From Bacteroidota bacterium (lineage in GTDB: Bacteria; Bacteroidota; Bacteroidia; Chitinophagales; Chitinophagaceae): a stretch of DNA of 17,139 nt. The notes beneath the pieces were generated by a model. The model was given only the letters and a program-made list of their open reading frames with translations. It was not told where the DNA came from and made no database searches. Where the stretch lies: the NCBI GenBank assembly GCA_026391115.1, contig JAPLER010000059.1:1-17139 (forward strand), given 5' to 3'. This document shows positions 1 through 8,895 of this stretch, piece by piece. The first letter of the stretch is position 1, and each line of letters opens with the position of its first letter. The position numbers were made by a program, and so were the translations under genes.

Positions 1-226
1 CTTTGCAGGGCTTGCACCAAGTAGTGTAGCAATCAACAAAAATATACTTGTTTTCTTTTTGTGCTTGTGTAAGCACAGTTTCCCAACTTGCCACTTTATG
101 TAAAAAATGTACCCCAGTTTCTACTACCTTTTTTTCTGTTTTTACAGCTGTTTTTACAGTCGTTTTTTTCTTTTGAGCTATTGCTAGTATTGGTATTGCA
201 GTTAGAATCAAGATTATTTTTTTCAT
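1..226 (-). CDS. Secreted thioredoxin-like protein, N-terminal part (cut by window edge)
   Basis: This is an open reading frame starting with ATG at 226 and running off the left edge, leaving 75 residues. It begins with a typical Sec signal peptide: MKK, then a hydrophobic stretch ending ILAIAQ, with likely cleavage just before Gln18. A Lys-rich linker follows (about residues 19-36). The thioredoxin-type core then starts, with a strand reading YIFVDCYTTW and the redox motif WCKPC at about residues 70-74. The two cysteines fit a thiol-disulfide active site. In Bacteroidota, such exported single-domain thioredoxin-fold proteins act in the periplasm in disulfide reduction or cytochrome maturation; the exact role here is inference. 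The C-terminal two thirds lie outside the window. It follows the sucAB terminator and has its own likely promoter at 275-282, so it is probably a separate transcription unit. Confidence 0.8.
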   Translation of the reverse strand, partial: MKKIILILTAIPILAIAQKKKTTVKTAVKTEKKVVETGVHFLHKVASWETVLTQAQKENKYIFVDCYTTWCKPCK

Positions 227-274
227 ATATTTTTTTATTAATTTGATTTAAATTATTGTTTAGCACAGAAGATA

Positions 275-282
275 CAAATCTA
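275..282 (-). promoter_or_regulatory. Putative -7 promoter element for the thioredoxin-like gene
   Basis: Read on the minus strand, the sequence is TAGATTTG, a full match to the Bacteroidota -7 consensus TAnnTTTG. It lies just downstream of the sucB terminator and about 49 bases before the ATG, which would leave a leader of about 43 bases. A TTTG occurs 15 bases upstream, slightly closer than the usual -33 spacing, so the upstream element is uncertain. Confidence 0.45.
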
Positions 283-287
283 AAACA

Positions 288-322
288 AAAAATCCTACAA
301 ACATCTTGCTTGTAGGATTTTT
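288..322 (-). terminator. Rho-independent terminator after sucB
   Basis: The stem AATCCTACAA (291-300) pairs perfectly with TTGTAGGATT (310-319) around a 9-base loop, and flanking A/T pairs extend it. On the minus strand the stem is followed by a T-rich tract (TTTTTTGTTTT). It lies 20 bases beyond the sucB stop and closes the sucAB operon before the thioredoxin-like gene. Confidence 0.8.
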
Positions 323-341
323 ATAAATCATTAACAATTAT

Positions 342-1559
342 CTATAACTCCAATAAAGTTTTTACAGGATCTTTACCCATCAACAACAATGCAGGGTTTT
401 CAAGTAATTCTTTAACACGAACTAAGAAACTTACACTCTCTCTTCCATCAATAATTCTATGGTCGTAGCTAAGTGCCAAATACATCATTGGTCTTATTTC
501 TACTTTTCCATTAATAGCCATTGGTCTGTCTTGTATTTTGTGCATTCCCAATATGGCACTTTGAGGAATATTGATAATTGGTGTGCTCATTAAACTACCA
601 AATACGCCACCATTAGTAATAGTAAAAGTTCCACCAGTTAAATCATCAGCAGTTAATTTACTATCACGTGCTTTTGCTGCTAGAGTAGCCACAGTTTTTT
701 CTACATCGGCCATACTCATACTTTCTACATTACGCATTACAGGCACAGTTAATCCACGTGGTGTAGAAACTGCAATACTGATATCTGCATAATCGTGATA
801 TACCAATTCATCATTTTCGATATAAGCATTTACAGTTGGCCATTCGCTTAAAGCAATTGCACAAGCTTTTGCAAAAAAGCTCATAAAACCAAGGTTTACA
901 CCGTGTGCTTCTTTAAATTTATCTTTATGCTTGGTACGAGTTTCCATAATTGCACCCATATCTACTTCGTTAAAAGTAGTTAGCATTGCTGTTGTATTTT
1001 TAGCTTCAACCAAACGTTTAGAAATGGTTTTACGCAAGTTGCTCATTTTTTCTTTGCGTATATTTCTAGTATTTAGTGCAGTACCTGCAAATGCTTTTTT
1101 ACCAGGGTTATTTAAAGCTTCAAGTACATCTTGTTTCATTATTTTTCCATTAACACCACTTGGTTCAATAGCTTTAGCATCAACTTTTTTATCTGTAATA
1201 ATTGCACTTGCAACAGGAGATGCTTTAATATCGATAGCTACTTGTGGTTGAGCTGCAACTTCAATTTTTTTCTCTTCTTTTGGAGTTTCAGTTTTAGCTG
1301 GTTCTGCAACTTTTTCTGGCACAGGTGCAGTTTCATCTATTTGTGCAAACACACTTCCTATTAAAATAGTATCACCTTCATTTGCCAATGTTGTTAATAC
1401 ACCAGCTTTTTCAGCATTCACTTCAAAAGTTGCTTTTTCGCTTTCCACCTCTGCAATCACTTCATCACGCTCTACATATTGACCAGTTTTTTTTGTCCAC
1501 TTTAAAAGCGTTACTTCACTTATACTTTCTCCAACCGTTGGTACTTTAATATCTATCAT
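342..1559 (-). CDS. sucB: Dihydrolipoyl succinyltransferase, E2 of 2-oxoglutarate dehydrogenase
   Basis: This is the E2 core of the 2-oxoglutarate dehydrogenase complex. It transfers the succinyl group from E1-bound intermediate via lipoyl-lysine to CoA in the TCA cycle. At 405 residues it has normal E2o length. An N-terminal lipoyl domain (about 1-75) carries the lipoylation lysine K42 in VESEKATFEV. An Ala/Pro/Lys/Glu-rich linker follows, then a peripheral-subunit-binding domain (about 113-150, ASPVASAI...GKIMKQDVL). The C-terminal catalytic acyltransferase domain (about 170-405) has the active-site motif SYDHRIIDG with H367 and D371. It lies 32 bases downstream of the sucA 3' fragment on the same strand, so the pair forms a sucAB operon. 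No lpd (E3) gene is adjacent. A branched-chain or pyruvate E2 is unlikely given the sucA neighbour and the STPRGLTVPV signature. Confidence 0.95.
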   Translation of the reverse strand: MIDIKVPTVGESISEVTLLKWTKKTGQYVERDEVIAEVESEKATFEVNAEKAGVLTTLANEGDTILIGSVFAQIDETAPVPEKVAEPAKTETPKEEKKIEVAAQPQVAIDIKASPVASAIITDKKVDAKAIEPSGVNGKIMKQDVLEALNNPGKKAFAGTALNTRNIRKEKMSNLRKTISKRLVEAKNTTAMLTTFNEVDMGAIMETRTKHKDKFKEAHGVNLGFMSFFAKACAIALSEWPTVNAYIENDELVYHDYADISIAVSTPRGLTVPVMRNVESMSMADVEKTVATLAAKARDSKLTADDLTGGTFTITNGGVFGSLMSTPIINIPQSAILGMHKIQDRPMAINGKVEIRPMMYLALSYDHRIIDGRESVSFLVRVKELLENPALLLMGKDPVKTLLEL

Positions 1560-1591
1560 ATTTTATTAATTCAAAAGTTAAAAGTCAAAAA

Positions 1592-3442
1592 CTAAATTCC
1601 AAAAGCCATATTAATAATTTCTTCTTGTTCTACTTTATGCACTTTGGCATAACCTGTAGCTGTTGCTGCACTTGCATTACGGCTTATTACACCAAAATTA
1701 ATTCCCTTTACATTCATTTTTAAGAAACTAGCTGCACCCATATTTAAAGGTTCTTCTTGTACCCAAAACCAAATCGCTTTTGCATATTTTTTATACAACG
1801 TATCTAGTTGTTTTTGTGGCAAAGGATATAATTGTTCTACACGAATTATTGCAATATCTTGTCTATTTTCCTTAGCTTGTTTTTCTGCTAATTCAAAATA
1901 AATTTTACCAGTGCAGAACAATACCTTCTTCACTGCACTTGCATCTGGCACAAAGCTATCGTCAATTGTTTCTTTAAAACCACCATTTGTAAATTCATCA
2001 ATGTGACTGTAACTTCCAGTGTATCGTAGATTAGCTTTTGGCGAAAAATTAATCAATGGTTTTCTAAATTGCCAAGCCACTTGACGACGCAATGCATGGA
2101 ATAAATTTGCAGCAGTTGTAATGTTGGTCACCACCATATTCAACTCGGCACATTGCTGTAAAAATCTTTCTAATCTTGCACTACTATGCTCTGGTCCTTG
2201 ACCTTCGTAACCATGAGGCAACAACATAGTCACACCATTCATTCTATTCCATTTCTGTTCTCCTGCACTAATGAATTGATCAATCATTGTTTGTGCACCA
2301 TTACAAAAATCTCCAAACTGTGCTTCCCATATTACCAATGCATCTGGATTTGCCAAAGCATAACCATATTCAAAACCTAAAACACCATATTCACTTAATA
2401 AAGAATTATAAATTCTAAATTGGGCTTGGTTGTCTTGAAAATGATTTAATCTGTTGTAGTATTCATCAGTATTTTCATCACGCAATACAGCGTGTCTATG
2501 ACTAAAAGTTCCTCTACCCACATCCTGTCCACTTAATCTTACAATTTTACCTTCAACCAAAATACTTGAATAAGCAAGCAACTCACCTGTTGCCCAATCC
2601 AATTTATTTTCAGTTGTAAATAGTTTTATTTTTTCTTGTAATAATTTATCAACTTTTTTTAATGGAGTAAATTTTTCAGGAATTTTCATTAACCCATCAA
2701 ATAAGCGTTTTACTTCAGTTTCTGCTATTGCTGTTGTTGGTGAATTATCAAAATCTTCTGCTACGGCTTTTCTTAAACTTTTCCAAGCTAATTCAGGTTG
2801 TTGATAGTTATATGGTAATGGATGTTGCTTTACTTCATCTAACCTTTCTTGTAAATCTGCCCAAAACTTTTTCTCCATTTCTTTAGCTAAATCTTTGGCT
2901 TCAGGCGTTCCATTTTCCATTAAAAAATTAGTATAAACTTCTCTTGGATTTTGGTGTTTTTCAATTAAAGAATATAATGTAGGTTGTGTGTATTTTGGAT
3001 CATCGCCTTCGTTATGACCATGACGACGATAACACACCATATCTATAAAAATATCGCTATTAAATTTTTGACGATAACGTGTTGCAATTTCAGCAGCTTT
3101 TACCACAGCTTCTGCATCATCTCCATTAATATGAATAACTGGTGCTTGAACCATTGCAGCTACAGATGTACAATAATCTGCACTACGTGCATCGCTAAAA
3201 TCTGTTGTAAAACCTATTTGATTATTAATAACAAAATGAATAGTACCCCCTGTTCTATACCCATGCAAATTACTCATTTGTAATACTTCGTAAACAATAC
3301 CTTGCCCAGCAACCGAAGCATCTCCATGAATTAGAATTGGTAAAATCTTATCGAATTGAGAATTAAAAATGGTATCTGCCTTACCACGAGAAAAACCAAC
3401 CACCACAGGGTCTACAGCTTCAAGATGTGATGGATTTGGCAT
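1592..3442 (-). CDS. sucA: 2-oxoglutarate dehydrogenase E1, C-terminal fragment of split sucA
   Basis: This 616-residue frame holds the C-terminal two thirds of the ThDP-dependent E1o subunit. It opens with PNPSHLEAVDP, normally an internal motif of SucA, then has the ThDP/metal-binding region HGDASVAGQG (D41) and NNQIGFTT (N73-N74), followed by CYRRHGHNEGDDP. The transketolase-type pyrimidine-binding region (roughly 280-475; RGTFSHRHAVL, FGDFCNGAQ, LLPHGYEGQGPEHSSAR) and the OGDH C-terminal domain end the protein. It is in the -1 frame relative to the N-terminal fragment, whose stop lies 5 bases upstream of this ATG (TAAAATTAATG). Reinitiation is conceivable, but the product would lack the N-terminal active-site region. 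No other defect is visible. The residue equivalent to the KYHxGF histidine of intact SucA is absent from both fragments. Confidence 0.9.
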   Translation of the reverse strand: MPNPSHLEAVDPVVVGFSRGKADTIFNSQFDKILPILIHGDASVAGQGIVYEVLQMSNLHGYRTGGTIHFVINNQIGFTTDFSDARSADYCTSVAAMVQAPVIHINGDDAEAVVKAAEIATRYRQKFNSDIFIDMVCYRRHGHNEGDDPKYTQPTLYSLIEKHQNPREVYTNFLMENGTPEAKDLAKEMEKKFWADLQERLDEVKQHPLPYNYQQPELAWKSLRKAVAEDFDNSPTTAIAETEVKRLFDGLMKIPEKFTPLKKVDKLLQEKIKLFTTENKLDWATGELLAYSSILVEGKIVRLSGQDVGRGTFSHRHAVLRDENTDEYYNRLNHFQDNQAQFRIYNSLLSEYGVLGFEYGYALANPDALVIWEAQFGDFCNGAQTMIDQFISAGEQKWNRMNGVTMLLPHGYEGQGPEHSSARLERFLQQCAELNMVVTNITTAANLFHALRRQVAWQFRKPLINFSPKANLRYTGSYSHIDEFTNGGFKETIDDSFVPDASAVKKVLFCTGKIYFELAEKQAKENRQDIAIIRVEQLYPLPQKQLDTLYKKYAKAIWFWVQEEPLNMGAASFLKMNVKGINFGVISRNASAATATGYAKVHKVEQEEIINMAFGI

Positions 3443-3455
3443 TAATTTTAAAAAA
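3440..3455 (-). other. sucA: Frameshift/deletion junction inside sucA
   Basis: On the minus strand the junction reads CAAATTTTTTAAAATTAATG. The upstream frame ends ...TYEQIF-stop here, and the downstream frame continues as ...LKLMPNPSHLE. Adding one T to the T6 run (plus-strand A run 3450-3455) would join the frames as QIF-LKLMPNPSH. Even then, about 35 to 40 residues found in intact SucA between the LF/IF and the NPSHLE motif would be missing, including the GDVKYHxGF motif. The T-run plus the expected codons of 'NLKLM' (AATTTAAAATTAATG) suggest a deletion between short T-rich microhomologies; that mechanism is inference. Confidence 0.75.
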
Positions 3456-4218
3456 TTTGTTCGTAGGTTTTGCCCATAATATTAGCCAACACATTCAGTC
3501 TTCCTCTGTGAGCCATACCAACAACAACTTCTTGTACATTGCTGTTTGCAGCAGTGCTAATGATAGCGTCTAACGCTGCTATTGTGGTTTCTCCACCTTC
3601 CAAACTAAATCTTTTTTGTCCAACATATTTTGTATGAAGAAACTTTTCAAACATCACACCTTGATTCAACTTCTCTAAGATTCTTCTTTTTTGTTCTATA
3701 GAAATATGTTGAACAAAGTTTTGTTCAATTTCTTTTGTTAACCAATCCAATTGCTCTTGGCTAGTGATATATTGAAACTCTACACCAATGTGATTGGTAT
3801 ATGTTTTTTCTAAAAAATCGACAATACTTTTCAAAGAGGTTGCACCTAAACCAACAAAACTTCCAGCATTAAAGACAGTATTCAAATCCGATTCTGCTAA
3901 ACCAAATTGTTTTAACGACAAGTTTACGCCTCTATCTTTTCTAGCACGTATTGGATTTGTTTTGGCTAACAAATGCCCTTTATTTCTGTAGGCAATTATG
4001 AGTCTGTAAACATTAAGTTCTTTAATCAAATCTACAGAAGAACTAACAACAGATTTAGACTGGCCATTAGTTGTTACTTGTTGATTGTAAGCAAAATCAA
4101 AACCTTCAAAAAATTTGCGTAGGTCTTGGTCTATACTATCAGGATTTTTTACAAACTCGTTGTAAATACTTTCTATGTAACTTGGATGTTGATTAGTGAT
4201 GTAGGAAAAATCTTTCAT
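3448..4218 (-). CDS. sucA: 2-oxoglutarate dehydrogenase E1, N-terminal fragment of split sucA
   Basis: This 256-residue frame starts at ATG 4218 and holds the N-terminal part of SucA. The first 45 residues match the E1o N-terminal helix region (SYIESIYNEFVKNPDSID.DLRKFFEGF). The next part has YRLIIAYRNKGHLLAKTNP and FNAGSFVG, then KRFSLEGGETTIAALD and VVVGMAHRGRLNVLANIMGKTYEQIF. His237 in MAHRGRLN aligns with an active-site histidine of E. coli SucA (H260, from memory). Translation stops right after QIF, where intact SucA proteins continue for about 40 residues before PNPSHLE. Intact homologues are about 910-930 residues; the two fragments total 872. The upstream 190 bases are shared divergently with rpsT; a weak -7-like GATATTTG lies about 40 bases before the ATG. 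Alone, this fragment cannot bind ThDP. Confidence 0.9.
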   Translation of the reverse strand: MKDFSYITNQHPSYIESIYNEFVKNPDSIDQDLRKFFEGFDFAYNQQVTTNGQSKSVVSSSVDLIKELNVYRLIIAYRNKGHLLAKTNPIRARKDRGVNLSLKQFGLAESDLNTVFNAGSFVGLGATSLKSIVDFLEKTYTNHIGVEFQYITSQEQLDWLTKEIEQNFVQHISIEQKRRILEKLNQGVMFEKFLHTKYVGQKRFSLEGGETTIAALDAIISTAANSNVQEVVVGMAHRGRLNVLANIMGKTYEQIF

Positions 4219-4359
4219 TTAGTTGGCAAATTCTTTACTGGAAAAAAATTGTGGGCAAATATCGTTGGTTTAGTTATACCATTTCACTGATTTTTAATGA
4301 AATTAGATAATATTTATGGTAACGATTTCTAAGCTCAAAAAAAGATTTGTAAAAAAATG

Positions 4360-4389
4360 TTGTTAATTACAACGATAACCTTACTTTTG
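4360..4389 (+). promoter_or_regulatory. rpsT promoter (Bacteroidota type)
   Basis: TACTTTTG at 4382-4389 is a full match to the -7 consensus TAnnTTTG, and TTG at 4360-4362 lies 19 bases upstream, the normal spacing for the -33 element. Transcription would start near 4395, giving a leader of only about 14 bases before the rpsT ATG. No Shine-Dalgarno sequence is visible. Confidence 0.65.
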
Positions 4390-4408
4390 CCGTCCAAAAA
4401 AAATTGAG

Positions 4409-4657
4409 ATGGCAAATCATAAGGCAACAAAAAAAGACGCACGTCAAGCATTAAAACGTAGAGATAGAAATCGTTACTATGGTAAAACTACACGTAACGC
4501 TATCAGAGACCTAAAAGCTCTTGAAACACAAGGTGATTACGATGCTAAAATGCCAAACGTAGCTTCAATGATTGATAAATTAGCTAAGCGTGGTGTTATT
4601 CATAAGAACAAAGCAGCTAATTTGAAAAGCAAATTGGCTAAGAAAAAAGTAGCTTAA
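4409..4657 (+). CDS. rpsT: Small-subunit ribosomal protein S20
   Basis: This is an 82-residue, strongly basic protein that binds 16S rRNA early in 30S assembly. It opens with the diagnostic MANHKATKKDARQALKRRDRN, followed by KTTRNAIRDL and a C-terminal helix with DKLAKRGVIHKNKAANLKSKLAK, the most conserved part of the S20 family. The length is normal. It is the only plus-strand gene in the window, monocistronic, with its own promoter 20 bases upstream and a hairpin terminator 27 bases after the stop. It is divergent from sucA and convergent with dacB. Confidence 0.96.
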   Translation: MANHKATKKDARQALKRRDRNRYYGKTTRNAIRDLKALETQGDYDAKMPNVASMIDKLAKRGVIHKNKAANLKSKLAKKKVA

Positions 4658-4683
4658 TTAATTCTTTCGTAATAGATAGTTTT

Positions 4684-4713
4684 AAAGGTTGTCCAAAGGA
4701 CAGCCTTTTTTTG
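4684..4713 (+). terminator. Rho-independent terminator of rpsT
   Basis: AAAGGTTGTCC (4684-4694) pairs with GGACAGCCTTT (4698-4708), with one G-T wobble and an AAA loop, and a run of T follows. The hairpin ends 2 bases before the stop codon of the convergent dacB gene, so it may also slow transcription from that side; the minus-strand T tract is weaker. Confidence 0.85.
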
Positions 4714-4714
4714 T

Positions 4715-6109
<1,395 letters not shown>

Positions 6110-6141
6110 ATAAAATATTATTCGTGCGTTCGTGGCACTTC

Positions 6142-6843
6142 TCAATCACAAAATTTATAACCTACGCCTCGTACACTTAAAAAATGTATTGGTTCTTTAG
6201 CATCTTGCTCAAAATCTTTTCTAAATTTAAGGATAAAATTATCAATCGTTCTAGTAGTAGGAAAAACATTGTAGCCCCAAACTTGTTGCAAAATTTTTTC
6301 TCTGTTCACTACTTCATTTTTGTTTTCAATAAGCAACTTTAACAACATTATTTCTTTCTTACTTAATTCAATGATTTGGTTGTTAAAAGTGGTAGCTATT
6401 TGTGCTTTAAAATCAACTATGTTGCCTGCAAAAGTATAGGTGTCGGCGACTGTAGTTTTTGTTTGTAATCGTTTGCTTTTAGATATAAGCTTATCAACTC
6501 GCAATAACAATTCCTCCAAATTGAATGGCTTGGTCAAATAATCATCTGCACCTTTTTTTAAACCTAAAATTCTATCGTTACTTGTATTTTTTGCACTTAA
6601 AATTAGTATGGGAGTTTCTAGGTTTTTTAAACGAACATTCTCTGTAATGCTTATTCCATCTACTTCTGGCAACATTATATCTAATACAATTAAATCAAAA
6701 TACTCTTTTTCGATTGCAGCCAATGCAACAGCACCATCAAATGCAGATGTAACTTGATAACCCTCTAACTCAAAGTTGAGTTTTATAGTAGCGTGAAGAT
6801 TTTCTTCGTCTTCAACCAATAAAATACTGACTGCGTTTTTCAA
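6142..6843 (-). CDS. OmpR/PhoB-family response regulator
   Basis: This is a 233-residue two-component transcription factor. The receiver domain (about 4-120) shows the acidic pair E11-D12, the phosphoacceptor D55 in LIVLDIMLPEVDG, S83 in LILSAKN and K105 in YLTKPF. The C-terminal winged-helix domain (about 135-233) has LSKKEIMLLKLL, REKILQQVWGY, TRTIDNFILKFRKD and the ending SVRGVGYKF, typical of the OmpR/PhoB class. It lies 14 bases after the toxin gene and just before dacB, all on the same strand. The kinase ending at 7468 is the obvious partner, although the toxin-antitoxin pair separates them. dacB is a plausible target because of the linkage; the regulon cannot be read from the sequence. 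Confidence 0.93.
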   Translation of the reverse strand: MKNAVSILLVEDEENLHATIKLNFELEGYQVTSAFDGAVALAAIEKEYFDLIVLDIMLPEVDGISITENVRLKNLETPILILSAKNTSNDRILGLKKGADDYLTKPFNLEELLLRVDKLISKSKRLQTKTTVADTYTFAGNIVDFKAQIATTFNNQIIELSKKEIMLLKLLIENKNEVVNREKILQQVWGYNVFPTTRTIDNFILKFRKDFEQDAKEPIHFLSVRGVGYKFCD

Positions 6844-6857
6844 GAGTTCGTTTTTAT

Positions 6858-7193
6858 TTAAAATATTTCTATTAATCCATACTCAACACTATGATGCAAT
6901 AACTCAATATCCTTTTTTTTATTTATTAATAAATTAGATATATAGTTTGGTGATTGATTTCCAGTAATTATTAAAACTATTTTTGGTGGGAATCCCAACA
7001 AGCTCATTAAATCTAAAAAATCGCTATCATTTGTAATGATGATGTAGTTATTATTTTTAGCAAAATTCCAAATTGTTTTGTCGGTAATAGGTTTAGTTAA
7101 ATCTGCAAAATTAACATGCAAAACATCGACAAAATGTGGCTTTAATTTAGATATAATACGCCAGGAAATATTTTCATCTAAGAGTAATTTCAT
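6858..7193 (-). CDS. DUF5615 PIN-like nuclease, putative toxin
   Basis: This is a 111-residue protein of the DUF5615 (PIN-like) type: it opens MKLLLDENIS with the acidic D6-E7, and has TDKTIWNFAK, then the strand-turn IIITNDSDFLDL with D56 and D58. The late motif is PPKIVLIITGNQS. These acidic residues match the expected metal-binding pocket of PIN nucleases, which in VapC-type toxins cleave RNA. The start ATG lies one base after the stop of the DUF433 gene (TAAAATG), the tight coupling usual for DUF433-DUF5615 toxin-antitoxin pairs. Toxin activity is inferred from family pairing, not shown. Full length with no frame defects, so it is likely active or recently active. Confidence 0.85.
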   Translation of the reverse strand: MKLLLDENISWRIISKLKPHFVDVLHVNFADLTKPITDKTIWNFAKNNNYIIITNDSDFLDLMSLLGFPPKIVLIITGNQSPNYISNLLINKKKDIELLHHSVEYGLIEIF

Positions 7194-7194
7194 T

Positions 7195-7413
7195 TTAAGC
7201 TGAAATCATTTTAGTAATCATTTCTCTATTGGCAGCAAATTGAAGTGCTGCATTAATATGTTCTAATTTTAGTTGTGGAAAATCATTGATAATTTCACTA
7301 TTTGTCATACCATTTGCTAGCCATTGCAAAATATCAGAAACGGCAATTCTTGTTCCAATTATGCAAGGTTTTCCAAATCTTATTTCGCTATTAATAGTTA
7401 TTAAATTCTCCAT
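7195..7413 (-). CDS. DUF433 antitoxin
   Basis: This 72-residue protein matches the DUF433 family over its whole length: ITINSEIRFGKPCIIGTRIAVSDILQWLANGM, then SEIINDFPQLKLEHINAALQFAANRE. The family carries a small helix-turn-helix fold and typically serves as antitoxin and autorepressor for a DUF5615 partner, which follows directly. It begins 54 bases after the histidine kinase stop. That gap is A/T-rich with a short AATAATT...AATTATT dyad that could be part of an operator, but no clear promoter consensus is present. Co-transcription with the kinase upstream and the regulator downstream is therefore likely, with possible extra autoregulated transcription. Confidence 0.87.
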   Translation of the reverse strand: MENLITINSEIRFGKPCIIGTRIAVSDILQWLANGMTNSEIINDFPQLKLEHINAALQFAANREMITKMISA

Positions 7414-7467
7414 AAAAACATTTTAGTAAAAATAATTCAAATTATTGAAAACAATCAATTTCATTTA

Positions 7468-8436
7468 TTAAAACGTTACTGTAAAAATACAACCACTAGG
7501 TAAATTATTGGTTATAACAATTGTAGCTTTATGTTTATCGCATATTTTTTTACATAAATATAAACCCAATCCTGTGCCTTTAGTTTTTCTTGTAGTTTCA
7601 CTTCCTATCCTATAAAATTTCTCAAACACTTTTTTCTTTTCGTCTTCAGCAATACCCACACCCTCGTCTTTAACAATAAACAATATAGCATTGTTTATTT
7701 GAGATAAGCTGATACTTATTGACTTTTCTTTTGACGAATATTTCAAAGCATTTTCTATAAGATTACTAGCCAAAATTTGCATCATCAACACATCACTTTT
7801 TAAATAAATATTATCTTCAATATCAACTTGCAATTTACCTTGCCCATACCTTTTTTCTACATCATTAACACAGCTATAAACAGTTTCACTTAAATTTATT
7901 TCTTCAGTTGTATCACTAAAATTATCATCTTCAAGTTGTGCAGCCCATAAAATATTATTGCATAAATTATTTAATCTATGTACTTCAAACACAGCATTAG
8001 ACAACATTTCAGCTTGCTTGCATTCATCTAGCTTTCTTTTTTGTAGTGTTTCTAAATTAAGTTGTGCAACAGCAATTGGCGTTTTAAGTTCATGTGTAAT
8101 TGCCATCATAAAATTTTGTTGCTGCTGTGCAAATTTTATTTGCTTGCGTGTGGCCCTATAAATAAATATGGCACCTACTACAATAACAGCCATAAAAGAA
8201 ATACCCTCGCCCAAGTATTGTCCTGCTTTTCTTTTTTGTATAGAAAATATTTGCTCGGTTTTTGCAACATAGTCAATATCGTCTTTATTAATTTCTGCCA
8301 AACGCATTGCTGTAGTAGCTGCGTTTTGATTATTTAATGCAATAAACCACCACATTAAAGCTGCTATAATATATAAAAATAAAAACCAAAAAATAATGGT
8401 TACAAGTGCAAGCCTATGTTTCTTTTTAAATGGCAT
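7468..8436 (-). CDS. Membrane sensor histidine kinase
   Basis: This is a 322-residue two-component sensor kinase. Two transmembrane helices (about 9-34 and 78-93) enclose a short extracytoplasmic segment of about 43 residues, too small for a classical ligand-binding domain. The HisKA region carries the phosphoacceptor H115 in MAITHELKTPIAVAQ. The ATPase part has the N box NLIENALKYS (N225, N229), G1 box DEGVGIAEDE, F box FEKFYRIG and G2 box GTGLGLYL. It starts with ATG overlapping the gldH stop by one base (TAATG), implying translational coupling. The expected regulator (ending 6142) is two genes further on, after a DUF433-DUF5615 pair. The short sensor segment suggests sensing of membrane state or a protein partner, which is inference. 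Confidence 0.92.
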   Translation of the reverse strand: MPFKKKHRLALVTIIFWFLFLYIIAALMWWFIALNNQNAATTAMRLAEINKDDIDYVAKTEQIFSIQKRKAGQYLGEGISFMAVIVVGAIFIYRATRKQIKFAQQQQNFMMAITHELKTPIAVAQLNLETLQKRKLDECKQAEMLSNAVFEVHRLNNLCNNILWAAQLEDDNFSDTTEEINLSETVYSCVNDVEKRYGQGKLQVDIEDNIYLKSDVLMMQILASNLIENALKYSSKEKSISISLSQINNAILFIVKDEGVGIAEDEKKKVFEKFYRIGSETTRKTKGTGLGLYLCKKICDKHKATIVITNNLPSGCIFTVTF

Positions 8437-8891
8437 TAACGATTAGTTTTTTGCACTCTAATTCCTGCACTTAAAATAAAGGGCAAAGGATCATCTCGCA
8501 TAATTTGCTTTAACGTAAAACTGTAACTACCCTTTTTTAATGGAATGGGTTGGGGGTTAAATATAGTTCTATGTTCAACTATATCGTCTATTGAAGAACC
8601 TAGCCATTTACTGTTATCTGCTAGTGCGAATTCTTTTTTTATTACAGATGTATCGTAGGGAGATTTAATAGTTAACTCTAACCAAATGTTTTTATAAGGA
8701 TATTTTTCTGTGTGTCTTAATACAAGATAAAAATTCTGAAAGCTTGTTGTATCTGTAATATCAAATGTAAATGAGGGTTGCACATTGCTTGCCCATTTTT
8801 GATTTTCAAAATTCATACTCTTTTCATAAACATCAATTGTAGTACAAGATGCTAGTAAAACAGAAAATATAATTACACCTAAATATTTCAT
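8436..8891 (-). CDS. gldH: Gliding motility lipoprotein GldH-like
   Basis: This 151-residue lipoprotein has a signal peptide ending in the lipobox VLLASC (Cys16). The rest resembles GldH: a beta-rich domain with FDITDTTSFQNFYLVLRHTEKYPYKNIWLEL, then ADNSKWLGSSIDDI, and the C-terminal KGSYSFTLKQIMRDDPLP...AGIRVQK. GldH is an envelope lipoprotein needed for gliding in Flavobacterium and is also kept in many non-gliding Bacteroidota; its biochemical role is not settled. It is the first gene of the operon, translationally coupled to the kinase (one-base overlap). A -7 element ends only 5 bases before its ATG, which suggests a nearly leaderless transcript. Identification is by remembered family pattern, without alignment. 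Confidence 0.8.
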   Translation of the reverse strand: MKYLGVIIFSVLLASCTTIDVYEKSMNFENQKWASNVQPSFTFDITDTTSFQNFYLVLRHTEKYPYKNIWLELTIKSPYDTSVIKKEFALADNSKWLGSSIDDIVEHRTIFNPQPIPLKKGSYSFTLKQIMRDDPLPFILSAGIRVQKTNR

Positions 8892-8895
8892 ATAG

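Noticed and set aside
3440..3460. Programmed -1 frameshifting in sucA
   Set aside because: The zero-frame context CAA ATT TTT TAA is not a canonical X XXY YYZ slippery site, and an essential segment is missing even after a shift.
6110..6145. TTG start at 6145 for dacB
   Set aside because: It overlaps the upstream stop and would bury the lipoprotein signal; ATG 6109 gives a proper signal peptide and lipobox.
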